Source: Gilliamella apicola
GTDB taxonomy: Bacteria; Pseudomonadota; Gammaproteobacteria; Enterobacterales; Orbaceae
Reading direction: 5' to 3'
DNA length: 64,000 nucleotides
Assembly (NCBI RefSeq): GCF_003202915.1
Contig: NZ_QGLP01000003.1
Coordinates: forward strand, 228,338 to 292,337
The position numbers were made by a program, and so were the translations under genes. The notes under the pieces are model-generated. The model had not been told where the DNA came from. It saw only the letters and a program-made list of their open reading frames with translations, and ran no database searches. Shown in pieces: positions 10,958 through 19,258 of the stretch (positions are counted from its first letter, which is position 1; every line of letters starts with the position of its first letter).

Positions 10958-12064
10958 TTAATTTGTTTGATCAATTACTTGAACTTCTTGTACATTACGT
11001 GCTTTAACTTCAATTTCAACACGACGGTCTGGTGCTAAGCATTCTTTTAATTCACCATCACGTAGTGCATTACATTTATCACCAGTAACTGGTTGAGCTT
11101 TACCCATACCGCGCGCACTGATGATACCTGCTGGTACACCTTTTTGAACTAAGTAATTCACTACTGTGTGAGCACGACGTTCTGATAGTTTTTGGTTAAA
11201 GCTATCTGAACCAAGACGGTCAGTATGACCAATTACGATAATCGCACTTTGAGTCGGGTTAATTTTAATAAGAGTTGTTAATAAGTTATCAAGCGCTTGA
11301 CGACCTTCTGCTTTTAAATCCGCTTTTGAATAAGAGAATAGTATATCTTCATTTAAAATATAGCGGTTTACTTCAGATTTGATTTCAACTGGTACAGCAA
11401 CAGATGGTGAATTTAGACGGTAAGTTACACCTAAGGTTACAGCTCCTGCATTTGGAGATGCGTTAGTTTGAGTATGAATATGTTGAACATATTGATATTC
11501 TAAACGAGTTGAGAAATCTTCGTTGAGACGATAATCAAGACCTAGCGCGAAAACTGGTGATACATCAGTTTTTGTACCGTGATCAAGTCTGTGATTCGTT
11601 TTAACATAACCACTATTTTTCCATTTAGAAATAGTAATCATACCACCAGCACGACCATAAATATCTAAATCATCAGAAATGAATGATAATGGATAGCTCA
11701 ATTTACCGGTTAAAGAGACACCTTGCGCTGAAACTTTGCTATTACCGCCAATACCAGAAGTATCAGTAAGATTATTTCTTTTATATTTTGCTGAACCTAA
11801 CCAGTCGTAACCTAATTCAAAAGCTAAGTAAGGATTAGCTTGGAAACCTAAGAAAGCACCGCCAGCAACATTACTTCTATTTGAAGTTTTAATTCCAGCT
11901 TCATCTTTATCATAACCGCGAACTTTATTTGCATCTAAACGATAAAGTTCTGACCAACCTAATTTACCACCTATATAAAAAGTATTATCTTCATATGCTG
12001 CATTAGCGGCAGTAGCACTTAGACTTGCAACTGCGATTGCTAGAGCTAGAGTTGTTTTTTTCAT
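10958..12064 (-). CDS. ompA: OmpA family outer membrane protein
   Basis: The 368-residue protein has a signal peptide (MKKTTLALAIAVASLSATAANA, cut near residue 22), an N-terminal eight-stranded beta-barrel (about 23-215) and a C-terminal OmpA-like peptidoglycan-binding domain (about 230-360). The latter has GHTDRLGSDSFNQKLSERRA, whose Asp and Arg bind meso-diaminopimelate, and two Cys in KCNALRDGELKEC as in enterobacterial OmpA. It is an abundant structural porin linking outer membrane and cell wall. A good RBS (GAGG, 7 bases upstream), an extended -10 promoter and a dedicated terminator indicate a strongly expressed single gene. Its position immediately upstream of dnaA is unusual. Confidence 0.96.
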   Translation of the reverse strand: MKKTTLALAIAVASLSATAANAAYEDNTFYIGGKLGWSELYRLDANKVRGYDKDEAGIKTSNRSNVAGGAFLGFQANPYLAFELGYDWLGSAKYKRNNLTDTSGIGGNSKVSAQGVSLTGKLSYPLSFISDDLDIYGRAGGMITISKWKNSGYVKTNHRLDHGTKTDVSPVFALGLDYRLNEDFSTRLEYQYVQHIHTQTNASPNAGAVTLGVTYRLNSPSVAVPVEIKSEVNRYILNEDILFSYSKADLKAEGRQALDNLLTTLIKINPTQSAIIVIGHTDRLGSDSFNQKLSERRAHTVVNYLVQKGVPAGIISARGMGKAQPVTGDKCNALRDGELKECLAPDRRVEIEVKARNVQEVQVIDQTN

Positions 12065-12187
12065 TTTTTTGCCTCAACTTGTTTGTTGTGATAGACGTTG
12101 TTTAATTTGCTTTTATTGTTAAATTTTACTTTTTAAAAAGTGTTAATTTTATTTATAAATAATTATGCTTCACATAATCTACCATAA

Positions 12188-12196
12188 ATTATAGCA
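12188..12196 (-). promoter_or_regulatory. Extended -10 promoter of ompA
   Basis: Read on the minus strand this is TGCTATAAT, a perfect extended -10 element, about 125 bases upstream of the ompA ATG, with no clear -35 hexamer. It implies a 5' UTR of roughly 115 bases. E. coli ompA also has a long stabilising leader, but I did not model folding here. Confidence 0.55.
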
Positions 12197-12259
12197 CAAA
12201 TATTATTCGAAGCTAGGTGTAATGGTATTTTTTTGTAAAAATAAACAGCGCTATTTAGG

Positions 12260-13168
12260 TTAAATAATTTTATTAATAGTAATATATAAATCATTTATTG
12301 AATTTGATAATGTATTAGCCATAATATAGAAATCAGCTTCAAGACGTTTATCAAATTCATCGGATCCAATATCTTCATTTTCGTCCAAAATAACCGAATC
12401 AAATTTAATTCTTTTCAACGTTAAATCGGGATGGATAATAAAATTGATGCCATGTTCGTCAATGATTTTAAGTTTGGTGACCCATTTACCCGAATCCAAA
12501 TGAACTAACATTTCATCACTGGTGATATCTTGATTTTTGCAACTGATAATTCCATTACCCTCAAGTGGATCTTTTAATTCCACTTCATCACCTAGTATAA
12601 AAGGAGGAAAACTTAGTTTTTCTTTAACCCAAGTTGTCATAATCTTCTCAAGTGGTTTCTCAATAGATAACGGAGTTAATGCTAGTGCACCAAGTTCTTT
12701 GCGTAAGATAGCTAAAATATCTTCAGCAAGTTTAAAACTACTACAATCAATAATTATCCGTTTGTTTTGCGTGTCGATCCATAACCAATAGTAGTTATAT
12801 TTGCTAAATGCTCTAGGCATTAAATCGATCATTACTTCATCTTTTAATGTTGCTTTTTCATTTTTACTTAATTTACGGCTTAATGCTTTTTCTTGTTTGT
12901 CAATTTTATCATTTAGAGCTTGCTTAATAACTGGTGCTGGTAAAATCTTAGTCTCTTTTTTGATGCGTAATAATAAATGCCCTTGCATATCAATAATGAA
13001 ATCATTCTGATTATTATCACTGTAAGGCGATACCCAGCCCATTTTAGTGGAATCTAAATTACCACAAGGAGAAAATGAAGCAGATTTAACCGCGTTTTCT
13101 ATCGTCTGTTTATCAAGTAAATTGTCGTTATTAAGTTGATAAATAATTGCATTTTTAAACCAAAGCAT
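12260..13168 (-). CDS. rdgC: Recombination-associated protein RdgC
   Basis: The 302-residue protein (E. coli 303) has the RdgC N-terminus MLWFKNAIIYQLN and recognisable family segments including MGWVSP, the GHLLLRIKKETKILPAPVIKQ block and the C-terminal ELADF-type region (here RLEADFYIMANTL). RdgC forms a ring-shaped dimer that encircles dsDNA and limits RecA loading; it is essential in recombination-deficient E. coli backgrounds. The gene stands alone between mipA and ompA, all on the minus strand. Confidence 0.95.
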   Translation of the reverse strand: MLWFKNAIIYQLNNDNLLDKQTIENAVKSASFSPCGNLDSTKMGWVSPYSDNNQNDFIIDMQGHLLLRIKKETKILPAPVIKQALNDKIDKQEKALSRKLSKNEKATLKDEVMIDLMPRAFSKYNYYWLWIDTQNKRIIIDCSSFKLAEDILAILRKELGALALTPLSIEKPLEKIMTTWVKEKLSFPPFILGDEVELKDPLEGNGIISCKNQDITSDEMLVHLDSGKWVTKLKIIDEHGINFIIHPDLTLKRIKFDSVILDENEDIGSDEFDKRLEADFYIMANTLSNSINDLYITINKII

Positions 13169-13283
13169 AGTGTAATTTTTCCAAAAAATAGTTTATGAAA
13201 ATTAATTAATCATGACTGATTTCAATAAAATTTTCGTAGCAAATAAAGTATTGTTGTTTTATTAATAAAGTTTAATAAAAAAT

Positions 13284-14045
13284 TTAGAATTTATAAGATA
13301 CACCCATATAGATTGAAGTGATGGTAGTATCATCAACCATAGGGCTATCAGCGGCATCACCAGTCAATTTATCAATATGAACGCCACCAAAAGTAGCGAT
13401 GTTATCTGTTACAAAGTATTGCGCATTAATTTCAAAGTAAGGTGTAAAAGAACTTTCGGCATTAAAGTAATGTAAACCTGAACGTGAAGACTCTTTATGC
13501 GAAATACCATAATAATAGTCATTATGTTTACTATTAGCCCAGTTTATCCCAATAGTAGGTGCGACAATAAAGTTTCCTTGTATATAAGGCACAGTATAGC
13601 CGGTATTTACTAGGATTCCGTTACTTTTATCAAGCACATCAGCGCCAATACTGCCTGAAAAAATTCCCCAATTAGTATTGATTGCATAATCAATTTCGGC
13701 TAACACGGTAGAATGACGACTATCAAGTTGTTTTAACTTATGGTTGTCTGAATCATGAGGTTTAAATTCATTAGCAAGATAGCGAGCACCAAAAGATAAA
13801 CTTTGACTATCATCATTAATCGCGTAAATACCAGCTGATAGGTCATCAATAAAAAATGAACCATTGTCATAATCAATATGAGGAACTGGATAGTAACTTG
13901 AACTGTAACTTTTGTATGGTGAATTAGACCAACCTAAACCGATACCTAATGATGTAGGATCTGCCGATGCAATTTGCGTATACCCTAATGGAAATATTGA
14001 TAAAACCGAAATTATGCACCTTAAATTTTTCATTTTGATACCCAT
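13284..14045 (-). CDS. MipA/OmpV family outer membrane protein
   Basis: This is a 253-residue beta-barrel protein with an N-terminal signal peptide (cleavage near IASA-DP). The body has alternating amphipathic strands, motifs typical of MipA/OmpV (GLGWSNSPY, FFIDDLSAGIYAINDD, TVPYIQG, APTIGINWANS, YYYGIS) and a C-terminal Phe (VSYKF) recognised by BAM. E. coli MipA scaffolds murein synthases, while OmpV-type members act as porins or adhesins; which role applies here cannot be told. Two ATG codons 12 bases apart are possible. The second (14033, giving MKNLRC) looks a more natural signal-peptide start. Neither has a strong RBS. Confidence 0.85.
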   Translation of the reverse strand: MGIKMKNLRCIISVLSIFPLGYTQIASADPTSLGIGLGWSNSPYKSYSSSYYPVPHIDYDNGSFFIDDLSAGIYAINDDSQSLSFGARYLANEFKPHDSDNHKLKQLDSRHSTVLAEIDYAINTNWGIFSGSIGADVLDKSNGILVNTGYTVPYIQGNFIVAPTIGINWANSKHNDYYYGISHKESSRSGLHYFNAESSFTPYFEINAQYFVTDNIATFGGVHIDKLTGDAADSPMVDDTTITSIYMGVSYKF

Positions 14046-14203
14046 TTATAGCGATACGATTTAAGACAATCATTGTAGTAATTCTGTCACACTGCGCTTA
14101 TCGTCACAAAATCTATACATTAATTGTACATTGTTACAATCTGTTTTCTTGGATAATAATGCCACATTTTGTCATATTTGAATATGGATTAGTGAGATAA
14201 ATT

Positions 14204-15613
14204 ATGAGTAAACCAACTTTAGAAATGATTAATAGTCGTCCTGACGATGCAACATTATTAGCAGATGAAGCAAAATATTGCTCATTTGGTGATACCGTGC
14301 ATTACGTTGAACCACCAAAGATTTTTGATGGCTGTGAAGGTAGTTACATGTATGACAAAGAAGGTAAAGCCTTCCTTGATTTACAAATGTGGTACTCTGC
14401 TTGTAACTTCGGTTATGCTAATGAGCGTCTAAATAATGTACTGAAAAAGCAGATAGATACGTTACCTCAGTGTGCTAGCCAGTATTTACATCCAACTAAA
14501 ATTGAATTAGCAAAAACCATAGCTCAAGGTATGGAACAGCGATTCGGTTACCAAGGACGTGTTCATTTTAATGTTGGTGGTTCTCAATGTATTGAAGACT
14601 CATTAAAAGTGGTGCGTAATGCTACCGGTGGTAAATCACTAATGTTTGCCTTCCAAGGTGGTTACCATGGTCGTACTTTGGGGGCATCTTCAATTACCTC
14701 AAGTTATCGTTATCGTCGCCGTTATGGTCACTTTGGTGATCGCGCAATGTTTGTTCCATTCCCATATCCGTTCCGTCGTCCTAAAGGAATGACCGCCGAA
14801 GAGTATGGTGAACACTTAGTTGCTGAGTTTGCACGTTTATTTGAAACTGAATATCACGGTGTTTGGGATCCAAAAGTCGGCCAAGCTGAATATGCAGCAT
14901 TTTATGCAGAACCATTACAAGCAACTGGTGGTTATATTGTCCCTCCTCGTAACTACTTTAAAGGTCTGAAAAAAGTTTTAGATCAATACGGTATTTTATT
15001 AGTTGTTGATGAGATCCAAATGGGCTTTTATCGTACAGGTAAGTTATGGTCAATTGAACATTTTGATGTTAAACCTGATGTGGTGGTATTTGCCAAAGCA
15101 TTAACAAATGGTTTAAATCCATTAGGTGGCTTATGGGCTCGTGAAGAGTTAATCAATCCAGAAGTATTCCCTGTTGGTTCTACCCACTCAACGTTTGCGT
15201 CAAATCCTTTAGGCACTGCAGTTGGTCTAGAAGTATTAAAAATGACTTCAGAAACCGACTACGAAAAAATGGTAATGGATAGTGGTGCATATTTCCTTGA
15301 AGGATTAAAAACACTTGAGAAGAAACACAAAGAAATTGGTGAAGTTGATGGCCTAGGTTTAGCACTTCGTGCTGAAATTTGTACTGAAGACGGATTTACC
15401 GCTAACAAAGCATTAGTTGATAAAATGGTTGATATCGGTATGTCAGGTGATCTTGACTGGAAAGGTAATAAAATGGGCTTGGTGCTTGATATTGGTGGTT
15501 ATTACAAAAATGTTATCACTTTTGCTCCTTCATTACATATTACTCGTCAAGAAATTGATCAAGGTATTGAATTACTTGATCAACTAATCACTCGAGCTAA
15601 AAAAGAACTTTAA
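14204..15613 (+). CDS. Class III PLP-dependent aminotransferase
   Basis: The 469-residue fold-type I aminotransferase belongs to the class III (omega-amino acid) group. Visible signatures are GGSQCIEDSLKVVR, FQGGYHGRTLGA (cofactor phosphate and ring contacts), LLVVDEIQMGFYRTG (Asp269 to the pyridine nitrogen) and VVFAKALTNGLNPLGG with the Schiff-base Lys298. Class III enzymes move amino groups from terminal amines or omega-amino acids such as GABA, ornithine or diaminobutyrate, but I cannot fix the substrate. It is the first of three plus-strand genes (aminotransferase, FemAB/GNAT-like, arginase-like) facing four minus-strand genes; the group looks like one unrecognised pathway. It is separated from the MipA gene by a divergent promoter region. 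Confidence 0.9.
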   Translation: MSKPTLEMINSRPDDATLLADEAKYCSFGDTVHYVEPPKIFDGCEGSYMYDKEGKAFLDLQMWYSACNFGYANERLNNVLKKQIDTLPQCASQYLHPTKIELAKTIAQGMEQRFGYQGRVHFNVGGSQCIEDSLKVVRNATGGKSLMFAFQGGYHGRTLGASSITSSYRYRRRYGHFGDRAMFVPFPYPFRRPKGMTAEEYGEHLVAEFARLFETEYHGVWDPKVGQAEYAAFYAEPLQATGGYIVPPRNYFKGLKKVLDQYGILLVVDEIQMGFYRTGKLWSIEHFDVKPDVVVFAKALTNGLNPLGGLWAREELINPEVFPVGSTHSTFASNPLGTAVGLEVLKMTSETDYEKMVMDSGAYFLEGLKTLEKKHKEIGEVDGLGLALRAEICTEDGFTANKALVDKMVDIGMSGDLDWKGNKMGLVLDIGGYYKNVITFAPSLHITRQEIDQGIELLDQLITRAKKEL

Positions 15614-15686
15614 GTCCTAAATTAAAATAATCCCTTTAATAGCAATTAACGGGATTATAGCTATACCCGATCAATTATAAAAAGTT

Positions 15687-16736
15687 ATGCGATATATCAA
15701 TCAACTAGAACCAAATGAACTAATAAATAATTTCCTTTCTCACCCACCACAAGAGTTTACTAGCTGGATGAGTGAAGATGGTATACCGGCTTTTTCTGCT
15801 AAGTTTGATTTGCTCACAACTGCTGATGATGATTTTAAAAATAAAGTTCATAAATTGCCTTTTTATAAAAAATGGCGACATTGGTTACAACCAAAAACAT
15901 GTTTTGTGGGGACAACCGTTTCAGAATATAGTTTATTGACAAATAAAGTCGAAGCCCATCAATTAGCGGATAATGTTAAAGCAACTTATACCAAAAAATA
16001 TCCTTTTGTCATTGTTAAAGATTTACCTTCTGATTCACCTTTACTTAGCAAGCAGGATAATCAATATTCAAAGGAGATTATTGATTGCTTAAAAGAACGT
16101 GGTTTTATTGAAGTTGAAGGGCAAGCTTTAGCTTGGGTTCCCATTGATTTTGAATCGATAAATGATTTTTTGGCAAAATTGTCATATAGCCGCCGTAAGA
16201 ATCTTAGAAGAAAACTAAGGTCTCGTGAAAAATTGGCGATTAACATCTTGCAAACAGGCGATGATTGTTTTTTTGATGACGCCAATCTTGATTTATATTA
16301 TCAGCTTTATCTCAATGTATATGAACAGAGTGAAGTACATTTTGATTTATTAACCAAACCATTTTTTGTCGAATTATTACAAAGCAAAGCAGCAAATGGA
16401 CGCATTTTCACTTATCATTATGATGGACAATTAATTGGTTATAACATCTGTTTTGTGGAAAATAACGTTTTAATCGATAAATATATTGGTATGGTTTATC
16501 CACAAGCAAGAGAATTAAACCTCTATTTTGTTAGTTGGTTTGTTAATCTTGAATATGCGTTGCAACAAAATCTTAATAGTTATGTAGCTGGCTGGACTGA
16601 TCCAGAAGTTAAGGCTTCACTGGGAGCTAGTTTTACGTTAACTAAACACTTAGTCTATATTCGGAATCCTTTATTAAGAGCGATTTTACGTAAATTAATT
16701 GGCCATTTTGAAACAGATAAGGAGAAAGTAGCATGA
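15687..16736 (+). CDS. FemAB/GNAT-fold acyl- or aminoacyl-transferase-like protein
   Basis: The 349-residue protein resembles the GNAT-like/FemAB (Acetyltransf_6, formerly peptidogalycan biosynthesis) group. The block YSRRKNLRRKLRS (about 172-184), followed by a region where GRIFTYHYDGQLIGYNICF resembles the GNAT beta4-beta5 hairpin, and KYIGMVYPQARELNLYFVSWF are typical. Such enzymes transfer acyl or aminoacyl groups onto amines. Its stop overlaps the next start (ATGA), indicating tight coupling with the arginase-like gene. The pairing with an aminotransferase suggests it acylates an amine made in the pathway, which is inference. No signal peptide or membrane helix is seen. Confidence 0.65.
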   Translation: MRYINQLEPNELINNFLSHPPQEFTSWMSEDGIPAFSAKFDLLTTADDDFKNKVHKLPFYKKWRHWLQPKTCFVGTTVSEYSLLTNKVEAHQLADNVKATYTKKYPFVIVKDLPSDSPLLSKQDNQYSKEIIDCLKERGFIEVEGQALAWVPIDFESINDFLAKLSYSRRKNLRRKLRSREKLAINILQTGDDCFFDDANLDLYYQLYLNVYEQSEVHFDLLTKPFFVELLQSKAANGRIFTYHYDGQLIGYNICFVENNVLIDKYIGMVYPQARELNLYFVSWFVNLEYALQQNLNSYVAGWTDPEVKASLGASFTLTKHLVYIRNPLLRAILRKLIGHFETDKEKVA

Positions 16737-17605
16737 CATCGCCAGTTATCCTTAATTTTGATCAAAGCGTTGGAGAAATTGATGATGCCAGAACGATTGA
16801 TTTTACTCAGTGGCAAGATGTCATTCGTTTTGGTTGTAGTGAAAAAAAATTCCTAAAATTTAAAAATGTATTGCAACAATCGTTACCAGAACATTATGGT
16901 ACAGTGTTAATGGGTAGTGGTGATTACCATCATATTTCGTTATTATTGATTGAGCAACTAGCGAAGCACTATAGTGCAGATAATCCAATTGAAGTGGTTA
17001 TTTTTGATAACCACCCAGACAATATGCGTTATCTATTTGGTGTTCATTGTGGATCATGGGTGAGTTATGTGGCTAGTTTACCTTTTGTTAGTCATGTCCA
17101 TGTATTAGGCATTACATCACATGATATTGGCTTATGGCATTTTTGGGAAAATAGATGGTCACCACTTTTTCAAAAAAAGCTGACCTATTGGAGCTTAGAT
17201 GTCAATGTTTTGTGGACTAAGAAAATTGGTTTAAGCCATGCTTTTCGTTATTTTGATTCACCAGATGATCTTATTACTCAGTTTCTATCTGAACAATACC
17301 GTGATGCTAAACCGATATATTTATCGATAGATAAAGATGCGTTAAGTGAAGAGGTTATTCACACCAATTGGGATCAAGGTAAGCTACAGACGTACCATCT
17401 ATTAGATACTATTTCCTCAATTAAGTCGCGAATTATAGGTAGTGATATCACTGGTGAGTTATCAATATGGCAACCAAAAAGTTGGTTTAAGCGGTTACTA
17501 AGTTCACTTGATAAACAGCCAGAAATATCGTTAGAAAAGTTAAATGATTGGCAACAAGAACAACATCAACTCAATTTAACTTTATTAAAGGCGTTAAAAG
17601 CCTAG
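16733..17605 (+). CDS. Arginase/deacetylase-fold metallohydrolase
   Basis: The 290-residue protein has the dinuclear metal site of the ureohydrolase (arginase/agmatinase) fold: GSGDYHH (61-67), DNHPDN giving DxHxD (Asp92, His94, Asp96) and SIDKD giving SxDxD (Asp200, Asp202). All expected metal ligands are present, so it is probably catalytically active. It is divergent: the usual arginase substrate-loop motifs are not recognisable, so arginine or agmatine cannot be assumed and another guanidino, amidino or acyl-amide compound is possible. It overlaps the upstream FemAB/GNAT-like gene by 4 bases and converges with the four minus-strand genes of the block. Confidence 0.75.
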   Translation: MTSPVILNFDQSVGEIDDARTIDFTQWQDVIRFGCSEKKFLKFKNVLQQSLPEHYGTVLMGSGDYHHISLLLIEQLAKHYSADNPIEVVIFDNHPDNMRYLFGVHCGSWVSYVASLPFVSHVHVLGITSHDIGLWHFWENRWSPLFQKKLTYWSLDVNVLWTKKIGLSHAFRYFDSPDDLITQFLSEQYRDAKPIYLSIDKDALSEEVIHTNWDQGKLQTYHLLDTISSIKSRIIGSDITGELSIWQPKSWFKRLLSSLDKQPEISLEKLNDWQQEQHQLNLTLLKALKA

Positions 17606-17658
17606 TATTCTTTAACGGATTGAACTATCTAGGCCTTTAAACTCACGGTTTTAAGCTA

Positions 17659-18057
17659 TTAATCACTCTGATTATTCGTTTTTTTTGCTAGTTTACTTTC
17701 TGCCAGTGCCAAAAACAAAATCCCAGAAACAATCAATATTGTACCAATTAACTTAAATAATGTGATAGGTTCATGAAATAGCCAAACAGAAACAATCATT
17801 ACCGTCACAACTTCGAAATGCGAAGCTGCAAAAGCCGGGCCTACAGGTGCTTTTTTTAATAAAGTCATCCAGGTAAAGAAGGTTAAAATGTAGCCAGTAA
17901 TTGATACATATATCCAATGGCCGGAAAATACCCTGACTAACCATTCAATACTCATTGCCAGAGGTTGGGCATGTTCAGCGGCTAATTTGAAACTGCATTG
18001 TGCAACGGTATCAAACATTAATAATACTGTAAAACCAATTAGATAGAATCTAGCCAT
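17659..18057 (-). CDS. Four-helix EamA/SMR-type transporter subunit B
   Basis: The 132-residue membrane protein has four predicted helices (about 4-24, 42-64, 72-95, 98-118), half the size of a typical ten-helix EamA/DMT protein and similar to SMR or ArnE/ArnF-type subunits. The start chosen is ATG at 18057 (MARFYLIG), preceded by GGGG. A longer frame would need TTG and would overlap the upstream gene. It is the distal gene of a four-gene minus-strand operon and follows a second, homologous four-helix gene, so the two may form a heterodimeric exporter. The substrate is unknown; export of the cluster's product is inferred from position. Confidence 0.8.
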   Translation of the reverse strand: MARFYLIGFTVLLMFDTVAQCSFKLAAEHAQPLAMSIEWLVRVFSGHWIYVSITGYILTFFTWMTLLKKAPVGPAFAASHFEVVTVMIVSVWLFHEPITLFKLIGTILIVSGILFLALAESKLAKKTNNQSD

Positions 18058-18058
18058 A

Positions 18059-18415
18059 TTAAGATAGCCCCACAAAGATTACACCAGCAGTAATTAATAA
18101 CATGCCGATAATACGATAAAGTGTAAGTAATTCTTTAAATAGAACTCGGCCTACTAACATAATCGTAATAATATTAAATGAGGCGAGTAATACACCTTGG
18201 GAAAGCGGAACTAAAGTCAAAAAGGCTAACCACAGTAAAAATTCGGCAATGTATGATGATATTCCTATCCAAATCCAATGATTTTTGGCAAGATCCAACC
18301 AGTAGTACCACCCATCTCTGTTGGTAGGTGATGTTGCAGCATATTTAAAAGCAACTTGTCCTAAGGTATCAAAACAGATATTACTAATCCAAAGAAAAAT
18401 AACTAAGGATGACAT
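18059..18415 (-). CDS. Four-helix EamA/SMR-type transporter subunit A
   Basis: The 118-residue protein has four predicted membrane helices and the DMT-like motif pattern LGQVAFKYAA near the N-terminus, paralleling VAQCSFKLAA in the downstream partner. SMR-type proteins function as antiparallel dimers driven by proton antiport. Paired SMR genes usually encode heterodimers with fixed opposite topology. Its ATG overlaps the stop of the alpha/beta-hydrolase gene by one base (TAATG) and its stop lies just before the partner start, so translation is coupled throughout. Confidence 0.8.
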   Translation of the reverse strand: MSSLVIFLWISNICFDTLGQVAFKYAATSPTNRDGWYYWLDLAKNHWIWIGISSYIAEFLLWLAFLTLVPLSQGVLLASFNIITIMLVGRVLFKELLTLYRIIGMLLITAGVIFVGLS

Positions 18416-19248
18416 TATGCTTGAATTCCTTCTGCCAGATTATTAAAAAATGAAGCGCACTCTTTAATTACTTCTCGGCGTTGGCTATCAATAGTAATTA
18501 AATGATAACTATCATTTAATACAATTAATTGTTTAGGACCAGAGACTAATTTTTCTACTAATTTTGCATTAGTTTCAATATTGGCGATATCATCATTACC
18601 TGAATGCATAATCAAACAAGGCGAGGTAACTTTGGATAATTCTTGACGAACATGTTTTGCCAATAATTGCATTTCTGCTAATGCAGGAAATGGATTTCCA
18701 GCAAGGCCAGCCGATGCGGCGTCGCCACTTAACATGCTTTCAGATACTACGGCTCGAATTCGTTCATCTTTAAGGCCATAAGGTGGTTTTTCAATAAAAG
18801 AGACTTTCTGAAAAATACCGAGTTTTTTAAAGTAGACCAATAAAAAGAAGAATTTTTTTGCCCAAAATGGCATACTCCAACCATCATAATAAAATGTCGG
18901 TGCTAAAACGCCAACTCCTTTAATCTGGTTGGGACGATCGGCAGCTAGTTTCAATGCCAGAAGGGCGCCCATTGACAAACCTGCAACAAAAAGATTATCT
19001 ACCTGTTTGGCTAAATAATCAGCACCATCTTGCACGCTTTTATACCAATCTTGCCAAGTTGTTTTACACAGATCAGCTTCAGTACCACAGTGGCCGGCTA
19101 ACTGTATTGCATAAACTGTAAATCCTGCTTTATGTAAACCATTGGCCAAAATTCGCATTTCATTTGGGGTGCCGGTTAAACCATGAATCAACAACACCCC
19201 ATTTTTATTACCTGGTAAAAAATAAGATAAATCTTCAATTGTACTCAT
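18415..19248 (-). CDS. Alpha/beta-hydrolase (carboxylesterase/monoacylglycerol-lipase type)
   Basis: The 277-residue hydrolase has an intact triad: nucleophile Ser92 in GLSMG, an acidic residue at Asp219 or Asp220 (SGNDD) and His249 (SYHLITID). The oxyanion segment is LLIHGLTGTP and a lid-like insertion lies at about 120-175. The arrangement resembles Est30-type carboxylesterases and monoacylglycerol lipases, but the substrate is not predictable. It is the second gene of the minus-strand operon, 10 bases after the HAD phosphatase. No signal peptide is present, so it acts in the cytoplasm, perhaps removing an ester or thioester intermediate of the pathway (inference). Confidence 0.85.
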   Translation of the reverse strand: MSTIEDLSYFLPGNKNGVLLIHGLTGTPNEMRILANGLHKAGFTVYAIQLAGHCGTEADLCKTTWQDWYKSVQDGADYLAKQVDNLFVAGLSMGALLALKLAADRPNQIKGVGVLAPTFYYDGWSMPFWAKKFFFLLVYFKKLGIFQKVSFIEKPPYGLKDERIRAVVSESMLSGDAASAGLAGNPFPALAEMQLLAKHVRQELSKVTSPCLIMHSGNDDIANIETNAKLVEKLVSGPKQLIVLNDSYHLITIDSQRREVIKECASFFNNLAEGIQA

Positions 19249-19258
19249 TATTCTTCCT

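Noticed and set aside
17600..17645. Hairpin (AAAGCCTAG ... CTAGGCCTTT) between the convergent arginase-like and transporter genes
   Set aside because: The stem is imperfect with a long loop and no T-run, so it is too weak to call a terminator.
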